From Chloroflexota bacterium (GTDB lineage: Bacteria; Chloroflexota; Anaerolineae; CG2-30-64-16): 64,000 bases of DNA. The notes below the pieces were generated by a model. That model was not told where the DNA came from. It searched no databases and saw nothing but the letters and a program-made list of their open reading frames with translations. Every line of letters starts with the position of its first letter. Positions within the stretch are counted from its first letter, which is position 1. The translations under genes were made by a program, and so were the position numbers. The DNA lies in NCBI GenBank assembly GCA_026389845.1, contig JAPLHB010000105.1, forward strand, positions 62,001-126,000, in the 5' to 3' direction. Positions 30,122 through 38,299 of this stretch are shown here, piece by piece.

Positions 30122-30541
30122 CACTTCACCGGCCACGCGCTCTGGACCGTCCCCACCGGCACGGCGTTCCTGCTCCTGGTCGGCGTGGGGATCGAGCTGA
30201 GCTTCATGTTCGCCATCGCGGGCCTGGTCTTCTCCAAGCTCTTGCCCGCCGATCCCAAGCTGAAGATCCTCGGCGTCAACAACCGATTGCTGATCGCGGT
30301 CGGCAATGCGGCGTTCTTCGCCATCTTCGAGATCTTCCTGGCCCGGACGCCGGCGTTCGTCTGGGTCTATCCCTGGTGGGGTGCGCTGCCGGTGTTCGTC
30401 ACGGTCTACGTCCCATTCTTTGTCGTCTCGATGTATAGCTACGACTGGCGGCCGCGGACCCAGGTGCGCGTGATCGGCGGCCTCTTTGCGCTCGACACGC
30501 TGCTCTTGATCGTCTGCGCCGGCGTGCTGCGCTGGATTTAG
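29918..30541 (+). CDS. Six-to-seven-helix membrane protein, function unknown
   Basis: 207 residues with hydrophobic segments near 22-38, 46-65, 78-105, 123-145, 150-172 and 185-205; no family recognised. Charged loops are short. ATG 29918 has CGGAGG ten bases upstream, 20 bases after the ATPase gene. Its first 68 codons are duplicated at 27232. Immediately after the stop come fragments of a GNAT and a P-type ATPase, so this is the right edge of an unstable patch. Confidence 0.7.
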   Translation: MNHPEATQQALAILRRGEPFQWYVITLLALVVYVYFNEAAKRNWRGIAAGLSLYAVHWLYEIANALIQHFTGHALWTVPTGTAFLLLVGVGIELSFMFAIAGLVFSKLLPADPKLKILGVNNRLLIAVGNAAFFAIFEIFLARTPAFVWVYPWWGALPVFVTVYVPFFVVSMYSYDWRPRTQVRVIGGLFALDTLLLIVCAGVLRWI

Positions 30542-30542
30542 C

Positions 30543-30680
30543 ATGGACGTCATCATCCACCAGCTCGCTGCCGCCAACCAGGCCGACCTGAACCGCTGCA
30601 ACAACTCATTCACCGTGGACGCCGAGTTGTGCGCCGGCCACGGCGTTGGGACATCGGCTTCATCCGACGTTTCATGCTGA
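30543..30680 (+). pseudogene. N-terminal fragment of a GNAT, paralogue of 13843
   Basis: 'IHQLAAANQADLNRCNNSFT' and 'VDAELC' match the first 30 residues of the GNAT gene at 13843, codon by codon. At base 30629 homology ends abruptly and P-type ATPase sequence begins. The acetyl-CoA site is absent. The ORF ends after 45 residues. Confidence 0.7.
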
Positions 30681-30822
30681 CCTTCCGAACGCCTTCCTGG
30701 TCGCGATTGCCGGCATCGTGGGCGTGTATCTGGTGTCGGCTGAGTTGGTCAAGGCCTGGTTCTATGGCCGCATCGAAAGGCACGATAGTGATGAAAGGCC
30801 GACCGCGCGTGCGGGCGCGTAA
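30629..30822 (+). pseudogene. Remnant of a P-type (Mg2+-type) ATPase with internal deletion
   Basis: In one frame 'MRRPRRWDIGFIRRFMLTF' resembles the M4-M6 loop of Mg-transporting P-type ATPases. After a frame change near 30690, 'FLVAIAGIVGVYLVSAELVK' followed by 'AWFYGRIERH' resembles their last membrane helix and C-terminus, ending at a stop (30820). Most of M5-M10 is gone. It overlaps the start of the LmbE gene. Confidence 0.5.
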
Positions 30823-32212
30823 TCTGCGGTGGGTCGCCGCCGTGGCGCTGCTGGTTCTGCTCGCCGGCGTCGCGCAGCTCAACCGACCCGGCCCGGCGCT
30901 TCAACCGCCTGGGGGGTTCAACGCACCTGAATTGTCCTTCAGCGCCGCTGACCGCATTCTGATCCTGGCGCCGCACCCGGATGACGAAACCATCGCCTGC
31001 GGCGGCGTCATCCAGAAAGCGATCGCCATGGGCCTGCCGGTGCGCGTGGTTTTCCTGACCTACGGCGACAACAACGAGTGGTCCTTTGCGCTTTACCGCA
31101 GGCGACCGGAGTTGCTGCCCGGCCAGGTTGAGGCGATGGGCCTGGTCCGCCATGACGAGGCGCTCGCGGCCGCCGGCGTCCTGGGGCTGCGGCCCGAGCA
31201 ACTCACCTTCCTCGGCTACCCCGATTTCGGCACGTTGAGGGTCTGGACGTCGCATTGGGGCGCTCAGCCGCCGCTGCGCAGCATGCTCACGCGCGTCACG
31301 CAGGTCCCCTACGCAAACGCCTATCGCCCCGGCGCGGCGTACAAAGGCGAAGAAGTCCTGGCCGATCTGGAAACGATCCTGAAGGATTTTCAGCCCACCA
31401 AGGTGTTCCTCTCGCACCCCGCGGATCACAACCCGGACCACCTGGCGCTGTATACCTTTACCCGCGTCGCGCTGTGGGACCTGGGGATGACGCCGGAGCT
31501 CTACCCGTACCTGGTGCACGCCCCGCCCTGGCCCGAGCCGCGCGGCCAGGCGCCGGCTCGTCCGCTGGCGCCGCCGGCCTCCCTCACGGGGGCAGTCTCG
31601 TGGTGGACTTCTCCGCTGAGCAGCGAGGAGATCGGCCGTAAGCTGATAGCCCTGGAGGCGCACCGCACCCAATATGAAGCCAACCCGCGCTACCTGCCCT
31701 CTTTCATCCGCGCCAACGAGTTGTTCGGCGACTTCCCGGAGACTACCTTACATGCAGAGAGTGCTGACATAGGCCTGGTGGCGGGCGAGCCCGGCACGGA
31801 GGCGCCGGAGGAGCTCACCGACGCGGAACGGGCGGCGTTCGTGGGCCTGGAGTGGCATACCGTACGCCGCGCAGGCAACGCCCTGGTGCTTTCGGTTGCG
31901 CTGTCGAAGCCGCTGGCGGAGGGCGTGGCGTTGTCGGCCTATCTCTTCGGCTACCGGCCGGACAAACCGTTCGCCGCGATGCCCAAGATCCGCGTCAAGG
32001 TAGGCACGCTGTCCCAGGTGGTCTACGACCAGGACCGCGCGCTGGGGGACACAGGGGTGCAGGTGAGTCGCGACGCCCACGACATCGTGCTGCGCGTGCC
32101 GCTGGCCTTGCTGGGTGATCCGGACCGGGCGCTCGTCTACGCTCGCACCTACCTGGGTGACCTGCCGCTCGACTCGGCCGCCTGGCGGGTGCTTGACCTT
32201 CCGGGGGATTGA
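30791..32212 (+). CDS. LmbE/PIG-L-type deacetylase with extra C-terminal domain
   Basis: 473 residues from ATG 30791. A membrane anchor or signal (about 10-30) leads to a PIG-L domain: 'LAPHPDDETIACGGVIQKA' near 58 (zinc ligands His, Asp and Asp) and 'KVFLSHPADHNPDHLALYTF' near 205 (third zinc His). These enzymes remove acetyl groups from N-acetylglucosaminyl compounds. The C-terminal 150 residues form a separate beta-rich domain without a name. It is located outside the membrane if the anchor is right. Three bases separate it from an HGSNAT-like acyltransferase gene, so a deacetylation/acetylation pair on amino sugars is plausible. Confidence 0.82.
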   Translation: MKGRPRVRARNLRWVAAVALLVLLAGVAQLNRPGPALQPPGGFNAPELSFSAADRILILAPHPDDETIACGGVIQKAIAMGLPVRVVFLTYGDNNEWSFALYRRRPELLPGQVEAMGLVRHDEALAAAGVLGLRPEQLTFLGYPDFGTLRVWTSHWGAQPPLRSMLTRVTQVPYANAYRPGAAYKGEEVLADLETILKDFQPTKVFLSHPADHNPDHLALYTFTRVALWDLGMTPELYPYLVHAPPWPEPRGQAPARPLAPPASLTGAVSWWTSPLSSEEIGRKLIALEAHRTQYEANPRYLPSFIRANELFGDFPETTLHAESADIGLVAGEPGTEAPEELTDAERAAFVGLEWHTVRRAGNALVLSVALSKPLAEGVALSAYLFGYRPDKPFAAMPKIRVKVGTLSQVVYDQDRALGDTGVQVSRDAHDIVLRVPLALLGDPDRALVYARTYLGDLPLDSAAWRVLDLPGD

Positions 32213-32214
32213 CT

Positions 32215-33177
32215 ATGGCAACACCCGCGCGACTCGATGCTATTGACAAGTTCCGGGGCTGCGCCATCCTGCTGATGGTGCTGGCGGACTACCTGGCGGA
32301 CGTGAACCGGGCGCCGGCCTGGCTGAAGCACGCGCCCGACGTGGGGTACACGGTCACAGACCTGATCGCGCCGCTGTTTGTGGTTGCGATTGGTCTGACG
32401 TATGGCCTCTCGTTTCGGCGGCGGCTGGCGCGCGATGGCGCTCGAAAGACCTACGAGCACGCGATCGTCCGCAACCTGGCGCTCATCGGGCTGGGGTTCC
32501 TGATGACGGTAGGGGGAAACCTGTTGGGGGTCTACCCCAGCACGATCAACTGGGGACTGTTGCAGGCCCTGGGCGCCGCGGGGTTGCTGACTCTGCTGGT
32601 CATCCGCCTGCCGGCCGGTTGGCGCGCCGGCGTGGGCCTGGGACTGCTGGCTATCTACCAGGCGCGGCTGGATTGCTGCTGGCTGGACGCGGTGCGGAGC
32701 GCGCCGCAAAACGGGCCGTGGGGTGCGCTGAGCTGGGGTGCGCTGCTGATCCTGGCGACTGTACTGGCGGACTGGTATCACGATCCTGCCCGGCGCTGGA
32801 GATGGGCGCCGTGGGCCAGCCTGGCGATGCTCCTGGCCGGCCTGGCGGCCAGCCTGGTGATCCCGGTCAGCAAAGCGCGCGCGTCTGCCAGCTACATCCT
32901 GATCAGCCTGGGTCTCAGCGCCCTCATCTTCCTGGGCTTCCACGTTCTCGGCGAGCGGGGACTGCGCGCGCCGCTCCTGTCGGCGTGGGGCCGCAATCCC
33001 CTCCTGCTGTATGTGCTGCACGGCGTCTTGTTGGGCGTCTTTGCGCTGCCGCCGATTCCCGGCTGGTATGTTGAGGCCCCGCTTTGGCTGGCGGGCCTTC
33101 AGGCGACGGCTCTCGTGGTCGCCTTGAGCTGGATTGCGTGGTGGCTCGATAAGCGACAGTGGTATATCGCGTTGTGA
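32215..33177 (+). CDS. HGSNAT-like membrane acyltransferase (DUF1624/DUF5009-type)
   Basis: 320 residues with nine or so helices. '[20 protein letters not shown]' at the N-terminus and '[17 protein letters not shown]' near 260 are the standard landmarks of bacterial heparan-alpha-glucosaminide N-acetyltransferase homologues, which move acetyl groups across the membrane to glucosamine. The usual active-site His region lies near 35-60 and is less clear. ATG 32215 lies three bases after the LmbE stop. It probably acts on surface amino sugars. Confidence 0.75.
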   Translation: MATPARLDAIDKFRGCAILLMVLADYLADVNRAPAWLKHAPDVGYTVTDLIAPLFVVAIGLTYGLSFRRRLARDGARKTYEHAIVRNLALIGLGFLMTVGGNLLGVYPSTINWGLLQALGAAGLLTLLVIRLPAGWRAGVGLGLLAIYQARLDCCWLDAVRSAPQNGPWGALSWGALLILATVLADWYHDPARRWRWAPWASLAMLLAGLAASLVIPVSKARASASYILISLGLSALIFLGFHVLGERGLRAPLLSAWGRNPLLLYVLHGVLLGVFALPPIPGWYVEAPLWLAGLQATALVVALSWIAWWLDKRQWYIAL

Positions 33178-33493
33178 TCGGGTCTTGTCGCAGGTTGCCA
33201 CTGCCAGCCGACCTGGTCGCCGGGCTGTTGTGGCCGCGATGGGCCAGCCGACCGGCCATGAGGGCCACGGACAGCTCCTGACCCGGGATAGATGTTCCAG
33301 TTGGGGGGACTGTCTGAAGTCTAGGAAGCTCGGCGCGATTCTCGACCTGAGCCGAGGCAGCACCCCCCTGAGACTCGCAATGCACGGTGACCGATGCGTT
33401 CAAGCGTCTGGCTTAGTGCAGTTGCGGATCGAGCAAGCGGTGTGTTATCATGTTGTAAAGCAAAAGCGAAGCATTCTTTTTTGGGGAGAATTT
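33178..33493. other. 316-base spacer with promoter of the GH130 operon
   Basis: No gene seen. TTGCGG (33422-33427), an 18-base spacer and TATCAT (33446-33451) form a reasonable promoter 42 bases before the GH130 ATG. The rest has no repeat of the local families. Confidence 0.5.
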
Positions 33494-34483
33494 ATGTCTC
33501 ATATCTCTTTGCTCCACAGTTCACCACTCCCGCGTATCCCGTGGGAGGCCCGGCCTCAGCACAACGACGATGTTGTTTGGCGCTACAGTGGCAATCCGAT
33601 CATCCCACGCGACGCCACGCCGACCGCGAACAGCGTCTTCAACAGCGCCGTGGTGCCTTTTCGTGAGGGCTTTGCCGGGGTCTTCCGGTGCGACGACCGC
33701 ACGCGCACGATGAATATCCACAGCGGGTTCAGCCCGGACGGCCTGCACTGGAGCATCACGCCGCAACCGATCAGCTTTACTTGCGACGACCCGGAGGTCC
33801 GCCGGTTCGCTTACCGCTATGATCCCCGCGTGTGCTGGATCGAAGACCGTTACTATGTCTCCTGGTGCAACGGCTACCACGGCCCCACGATCGGCCTGGG
33901 CTACACGCACGATTTCGTGACGTTCGTTCAGTTGGAGAACGCGTTTCTGCCGTACAACCGCAACGGTGTGCTCTTCCCGCGCCGGATCCATGGCCGCTAC
34001 GCGATGCTGAGCCGGCCGAGCGATCAGGGCCACACGCCGTTCGGCGACATCTTCTACAGCGAAAGCCCCGACCTGACCTACTGGGGCAAACACCGCTTCG
34101 TCATGGCGCCCACGGGCGGCTGGCAAAGCACCAAGATCGGCCCCGGCCCGACGCCCATCGAGACCAGTGAGGGCTGGCTCCTTTTCTACCACGGCGTGTT
34201 GACCTCGTGCAACGGTTTCGTGTATAGTTTCGGGGCAGCCTTGCTGGATCTGGATCAACCGTGGCGGGTGATGTATCGGACGGCGCCGTACCTGTTGTCG
34301 CCCCAGACGCTGTATGAGTGTGTGGGCGATGTGCCCAACGTGGCCTTCCCGTGCGCTGCGTTGTGCGATGCGGACACGGGCCGGATCGCCATCTACTACG
34401 GATGCGCCGACACCGTCACGGGGCTGGCGTTTGCCAGGGCCGATGAAGTCATAGCGTACATCAAGGCCAATGCGGTCCAGTAA
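33494..34483 (+). CDS. GH130-family glycoside phosphorylase/hydrolase
   Basis: 329 residues, five-bladed propeller family. '[20 protein letters not shown]' near 28 and '[20 protein letters not shown]' near 112 contain the conserved Asp used as proton donor in GH130. '[20 protein letters not shown]' near 216 is the phosphate/sugar loop. GH130 enzymes split beta-1,4 or beta-1,2 mannosides by phosphorolysis; some are hydrolases. GGGGAGAA precedes ATG 33494. It forms an operon with an AGE-family epimerase (15-base gap), as in mannobiose use through mannosyl-glucose. Phosphorylase is more likely, but this is not proven. Confidence 0.87.
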   Translation: MSHISLLHSSPLPRIPWEARPQHNDDVVWRYSGNPIIPRDATPTANSVFNSAVVPFREGFAGVFRCDDRTRTMNIHSGFSPDGLHWSITPQPISFTCDDPEVRRFAYRYDPRVCWIEDRYYVSWCNGYHGPTIGLGYTHDFVTFVQLENAFLPYNRNGVLFPRRIHGRYAMLSRPSDQGHTPFGDIFYSESPDLTYWGKHRFVMAPTGGWQSTKIGPGPTPIETSEGWLLFYHGVLTSCNGFVYSFGAALLDLDQPWRVMYRTAPYLLSPQTLYECVGDVPNVAFPCAALCDADTGRIAIYYGCADTVTGLAFARADEVIAYIKANAVQ

Positions 34484-34498
34484 CAGAGGGAAGTGAGC

Positions 34499-35710
34499 AT
34501 GACAGCGATTCGATCTCACTCAGAGTGGGCCCAACGCATCGAGACTGAGCTGCGGGGGAACATCCTGCCGTTTTGGATAGCGCACACGGTTGATGGGGCC
34601 AATGGCGGCTTTTATGGCGCGCTGACCAACGATCTGACCGTTGACAACGAGGTGGAGCGCTCGGCGGTGCTGTGCGGCCGCGTCCTGTGGACCTATGCTG
34701 CCGCCTATCGGCGCTACGGCGATCCCGCCTACTTGCAGATGGCCCGCCACGCCCTTGCCTACCTGACCGGCCCCTTCCTGGATCGCGAGCACGGCGGCAT
34801 CTATTGGTCGGTGGATCGGCGCGGAACGCTGCTGCTCGACCGCAAGCACATCTATGCCCAGGCGTTTGCGATCTACGGACTGTCGGAGTTCCACCGGGCG
34901 ACCGGTGAGCCGGACGCGTTGCAGTCGGCCCAGGAACTGTTCCGCCTGATCGAGGCTCACGGCGCTGATCCGGATAACCGGGGCTACATCGAGTGCCTGA
35001 GCCGCGAGTGGGGGGCGTTGGACGACATGCGGCTGAGCGCGGTGGACATCAACTCGCGCAAGTCAATGAACACGCTGTTGCACGTCATGGAGGCGTATAG
35101 CAACCTGCTGCGCGCCTGGGATGATGCCGGGTTGCGCGCCAGGCTGGCTGATTTGATCCGAGTCTTCTTCGATCATGTGATTGACCCGGGCACGCACCAC
35201 CTGCGGCTCTTCTTCGATGACCGCTGGAACTGGCGCCACCTGAGCGAGACGGTCTCCTACGGCCATGACATCGAGGCAAGCTGGCTGCTGGTGGAGGCAG
35301 CCGAAGTGCTGGGCGACGCCGGGTTGCTGGCGCGCACCCGTGCTGAGGCGGTGGCGATGGCCGGGCGGGTCTATGCCGAGGCGTTGGAGCCCGACGGCAG
35401 CCTGCTGTACGAGTCGGGGGCGCCGGGCGAGGAAAATGCGCGCGCAGCCGAGAAACATTGGTGGCCGCACGCCGAGGCGGTAGTCGGTTTCTACAATGCG
35501 TATCAGATTTCGGGAGAGGCGCACTTTGCCGCGGCCGCGGTCGGCGCCTGGGCGTACATCGAAGCCAAGTTCGTGGATCGCGTCCACGGCGATTGGTTCA
35601 AAGTGCTCGACCGGCAGGGAACGCCCGATCCGAAGCGCTTCAAGGTAGGCCCCTGGGAGTGCCCCTATCACCAAAGCCGGGTCTGCCTTGAGATGCTGGC
35701 CCGGCTCTGA
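34499..35710 (+). CDS. AGE-family epimerase, probably cellobiose 2-epimerase-like
   Basis: 403 residues, (alpha/alpha)6 barrel. 'NGGFYGALTNDL' near 37, 'DRKHIYAQAFAIYGLSEF' near 118, 'ETVSYGHDIEASWLL' near 249 and 'EKHWWPHAEAVVGFYNAY' near 320 contain the catalytic His residues of cellobiose 2-epimerases and AGE enzymes. Coupling with GH130 fits the route beta-1,4-mannobiose to mannosyl-glucose to mannose-1-phosphate plus glucose. ATG 34499 is preferred to GTG 34493 by spacing to AGAGGGA. Confidence 0.87.
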   Translation: MTAIRSHSEWAQRIETELRGNILPFWIAHTVDGANGGFYGALTNDLTVDNEVERSAVLCGRVLWTYAAAYRRYGDPAYLQMARHALAYLTGPFLDREHGGIYWSVDRRGTLLLDRKHIYAQAFAIYGLSEFHRATGEPDALQSAQELFRLIEAHGADPDNRGYIECLSREWGALDDMRLSAVDINSRKSMNTLLHVMEAYSNLLRAWDDAGLRARLADLIRVFFDHVIDPGTHHLRLFFDDRWNWRHLSETVSYGHDIEASWLLVEAAEVLGDAGLLARTRAEAVAMAGRVYAEALEPDGSLLYESGAPGEENARAAEKHWWPHAEAVVGFYNAYQISGEAHFAAAAVGAWAYIEAKFVDRVHGDWFKVLDRQGTPDPKRFKVGPWECPYHQSRVCLEMLARL

Positions 35711-35728
35711 GCCGCCGGCGCATCCCAG

Positions 35729-35948
35729 CCGCGGTAAGGGGTGCGTTTCACGTTTGGGGCGCGTCTGTCACCCTGCGCGGGTCTACCAGCCGAAGTATGC
35801 AGCGGCGAGACGCCAGCGAAGAGCCTGCCCTGAGCGCAGTCGAAGGGGTCTCGCGTCGGCAAGCGAGATGCTTCGGCCCAAACGACGGGCCTCAGCATGA
35901 CAAGGCAAACGGCGTGCCCCAAGAATGAAATGCACCCCCGCGGTAAGG
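35729..35948. mobile_element. MITE-like element with terminal inverted repeats and target duplication
   Basis: Terminal inverted repeats GGGTGCGTTTCACGTTTGGG (left) and, inverted, GGGTGCATTTCATTCTTGGG (right) agree at about 20 of 25 bases over their full length. Identical CCGCGGTAAGG sequences flank it (35729-35739 and 35938-35948), which look like a 10-11-base target duplication. The 198-base interior codes for nothing and includes CTGAGCGCAGTCGAAGG. Confidence 0.65.
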
Positions 35949-35994
35949 CCCCAAGAACGCCTCCCGTTGGTTGGCAGTGAGGAAACGGCCTTAT

Positions 35995-36014
35995 CATATG
36001 AGTAACTATTCATG
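35995..36014 (+). promoter_or_regulatory. ArsR/SmtB-type operator
   Basis: CATATGAGTAACTATTCATG closely resembles the imperfect dyads bound by SmtB/ArsR metal sensors (ATATGAacaa..TTCATAT). It sits 36 bases before the ArsR gene, in an otherwise GC-rich area. Confidence 0.6.
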
Positions 36015-36049
36015 CTTGTGAGTGAATCTTGCGCAGTGGGACCAGGGTC

Positions 36050-36457
36050 ATGAAGATCGTTGCCGAGGAGCATCGCCGGCGAGGCGCCCAACCGGAGGGC
36101 CTGGGTGGGGTTGAGCGCTGCGAACACACTGACGCCGACGCAGCCAATGTGCGTGCCGTGCAGGCGCAACTCATCGAGCCGGAGATCGCGCGGACGCTGG
36201 CCGGCGTTTTCAAATCGCTGAGCGACCCCACCCGCTTGCGCATCATCTCGGCGCTGTCCCAGCGCGAGTTCTGCGTGGGTGACCTGGCCGCGGCGCTGGA
36301 GATGGAGCAATCAACCATCTCGCACCAACTCCGCGACATGCGCGCCCAGCGGTTGGTGAACTTCCGCCGTGAGGGGCGGCACGTCTTCTATCGCCTGGAT
36401 GATCCACACGTGCGCGATCTCTATTGCCAGGGCCTGGCGCACACACAAGACGAGTAA
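36050..36457 (+). CDS. ArsR/SmtB-family metal-responsive repressor
   Basis: 135 residues. N-terminal metal-site candidates occur in 'VERCEHTDADAANV' (Cys and His). The winged helix begins at 'GVFKSLSDPTRLRIISALSQ' near 51. The alpha-3 metal region reads 'REFCVGDLAAALEMEQSTIS', one Cys where CadC/SmtB sensors have CxC. The C-terminus 'DDPHVRDLYCQGLAH' carries further Asp/His/Cys ligands of the alpha-5 type. It should bind the operator just upstream and release it on metal binding. It heads the methyltransferase array (13 bases to the next ORF). Confidence 0.85.
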   Translation: MKIVAEEHRRRGAQPEGLGGVERCEHTDADAANVRAVQAQLIEPEIARTLAGVFKSLSDPTRLRIISALSQREFCVGDLAAALEMEQSTISHQLRDMRAQRLVNFRREGRHVFYRLDDPHVRDLYCQGLAHTQDE

Positions 36458-36469
36458 GACGAGGACGGC

Positions 36470-36622
36470 GTGCTATCGGTCAGCGAGGAGTTCCTCGATC
36501 CTGATTGCCCCCTGGCCGCGGAGACCATCCACCGGGTCGAGGCCGCGGGCTTCCGGCTGGCTGAACGGCACGGCAACTTTTGGCTCTACACGCTGAACTT
36601 CCGCAAACTGGAGGGAATATGA
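36470..36622 (+). pseudogene. C-terminal remnant of a class I methyltransferase
   Basis: Too short for the ORF track. GTG 36470 opens 50 codons reading 'SEEFLDPDCPLAAETIHRVE' and 'AAGFRLAERHGNFWLYTLNF', the typical last strands of a UbiE-like SAM methyltransferase. The SAM-binding part is missing. The stop overlaps the next start (ATGA). It may survive as a leader for translation of the Yip1 gene. Confidence 0.55.
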
Positions 36623-37206
36623 GCTTCTTCCAGCTTTGGCTGACCTGCTATCTACATCCCGGGCGCGCATTCGAGGCGCTGCGTGACAAACCGGCTCCGC
36701 TGTGGGGCCTGTATGGCATGCTTCTGCGCGGGCTGATCGTGGGGGCGGTGTGGTATCTGCCGCGCGCGCTCATGGGTCTACGACCGGCGATGGCTCCTAC
36801 CCTGCCCTTCCCGCCCATCGAGAGCTACTACTGGCACTCCCTCTGGTACTTCCCCGTATTTGAGGTTGCCAAATGGCTGTTGCTGAGTGGGGTCATGCAC
36901 CTGGTGTTGCGGCTGGCAAGGCTGCCCCATGACTACGACGCTATCCTCAACGTCGCGGGCATCGCTACGATCGTCATTGACCCGGCCATCCGCATCTGGG
37001 ACTGGATCTGCTACGCGGCGGGGTGGAGCGAGAACACGGTGCTGATGGGCGCGGCCCACGCCCTGGTCTTCTGGCCCTGGGGCATCGTGCTGGCCGTCAT
37101 CGGGTTGAGGAAGCTGCTGGGGCTGCCGGCCCGCGTGGTGGCGCCGCTGCAACTACTGGCGAGCGCCCTCTTCATCCCGCTGGCGGCGATCTTCCTGCGG
37201 CCGTGA
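36619..37206 (+). CDS. Yip1-domain-like membrane protein
   Basis: 195 residues, five to six helices. The N-terminus 'LTCYLHPGRAFEALRDKPAP' followed by hydrophobic helices and 'LPHDYDAILNVAGIAT' fits bacterial Yip1-family proteins, which are of unknown function. ATG 36619 overlaps the methyltransferase remnant stop. A 26-residue fragment of a very similar protein lies at 54019, inside a broken dehydrogenase gene. No catalytic residues are evident. Confidence 0.7.
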   Translation: MSFFQLWLTCYLHPGRAFEALRDKPAPLWGLYGMLLRGLIVGAVWYLPRALMGLRPAMAPTLPFPPIESYYWHSLWYFPVFEVAKWLLLSGVMHLVLRLARLPHDYDAILNVAGIATIVIDPAIRIWDWICYAAGWSENTVLMGAAHALVFWPWGIVLAVIGLRKLLGLPARVVAPLQLLASALFIPLAAIFLRP

Positions 37207-37398
37207 TGAATGAGTCGGGGCCGGCAGTTTGGCCTCTTCTTTTTCGCTCATACACATGAACAATCATTCAACCGTAGCGAGATCCTGATGAGGACTGGAT
37301 GAACAACCTGCGCAAGCAACTCTGATCGGCAGGTGGGGGCCGGACGCAGGGAAGCCCAACGGTTACACATTCCGAGGCAGCATCGCCCCGATCTACTC

Positions 37399-38281
37399 AT
37401 GAGCAACACCGTGAAGAAGAATCAATCCAGCCTGACCGCCGCCAGCATCGCGATTGTGCGCGCCCTGGAATCCGAGAAGCCGGCCGGAGAGCGGGTCTGC
37501 TACGACCCCTACGCACGGCGCTTCGTGAGCGCCGGCCTCTACACCATGGTCAAGTTCTTCGCCGCGTTGGGATATGCCGACTGGAAAGGCCCAGGGGTGT
37601 GGGAGTTCCTGGCCGTGCGCGAGCGGTACATTGATGACTTCCTGGAAACCTGTCTGAGCGAAGGACTGGAACAACTGGTGATCCTGGGCGCCGGCTACGA
37701 CGCCAGGGCTTACCGTTTCGAGGAGCTGAAGCGCGAGGTCAAGGTGTTCGAGGTGGACCACCCCGCGACTCAGGCAGCCAAGCTCAGGAAGCTGGCTGCC
37801 ATCTTCGGCGCGCGGCCGGCGCACGTCACCTATGTCCCGATCGACTTCAACCGCGAGACCCTCGCGGGTCGGCTTTTCGAATGCAGCTATTAATGAGAGG
37901 CTCAAGACCCTGTTCATCTGGCAGGGCGTGACGCCGTATCTGACCCCGCAGGCGGTGGATGACACCCTGGCCTTCGTAGCGGAGCATTCCGGGCGGGGCA
38001 GCAGCATCATCTTCGACTACATGAATACTACCCTGTTGAGCGGTGCGCCGCGCCACGGGGAGATCAGCAACATGCGGCGCATGCGGCGACTGAGCGGGGA
38101 GGGCCTGGCCTTCGGCATCCCGATTGACTCAATCCAGGCGTTCCTGGAGGAGCGCGGCTTCACGCAGGTCAAAAACGCCGATCACGTCGCCCTGGAGAAA
38201 GCTTACTTCAGTGGCGGCAGCCGCCCGCGCAAGGTGGCGGACGGGTATGCGATTGCCTCGGCGGTCGTCCGACCGCGTTGA
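37399..38281 (+). pseudogene. LCM/TIGR00027-type SAM methyltransferase with a frameshift
   Basis: The first ORF (37399-37893) reads 'SLTAASIAIVRALESEKPAG', 'CYDPYARRF', 'FLAVRERYIDDFLE' and the SAM motif 'QLVILGAGYDARAYRF'. The second ORF, one frame over, continues 'NERLKTLFIWQGVTPYLTPQ' to 38281. Joining 'FECSY' and 'NERLK' by removing a single T near 37891 gives one continuous 294-residue enzyme of normal length. Either a real inactivating mutation or an assembly error. The family (leucine-carboxyl-methyltransferase fold) methylates carboxyl or hydroxyl groups; the substrate is unknown. Confidence 0.75.
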
Positions 38282-38299
38282 GGCGAAGGGAGGTTTCAC

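Larger units (their letters stand above)
35711..36049. other. 339-base spacer: MITE-like element, then ArsR operator
   Basis: Holds the MITE-like element at 35729-35948 and the ArsR-type operator at 35995-36014. No gene seen. Confidence 0.6.
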
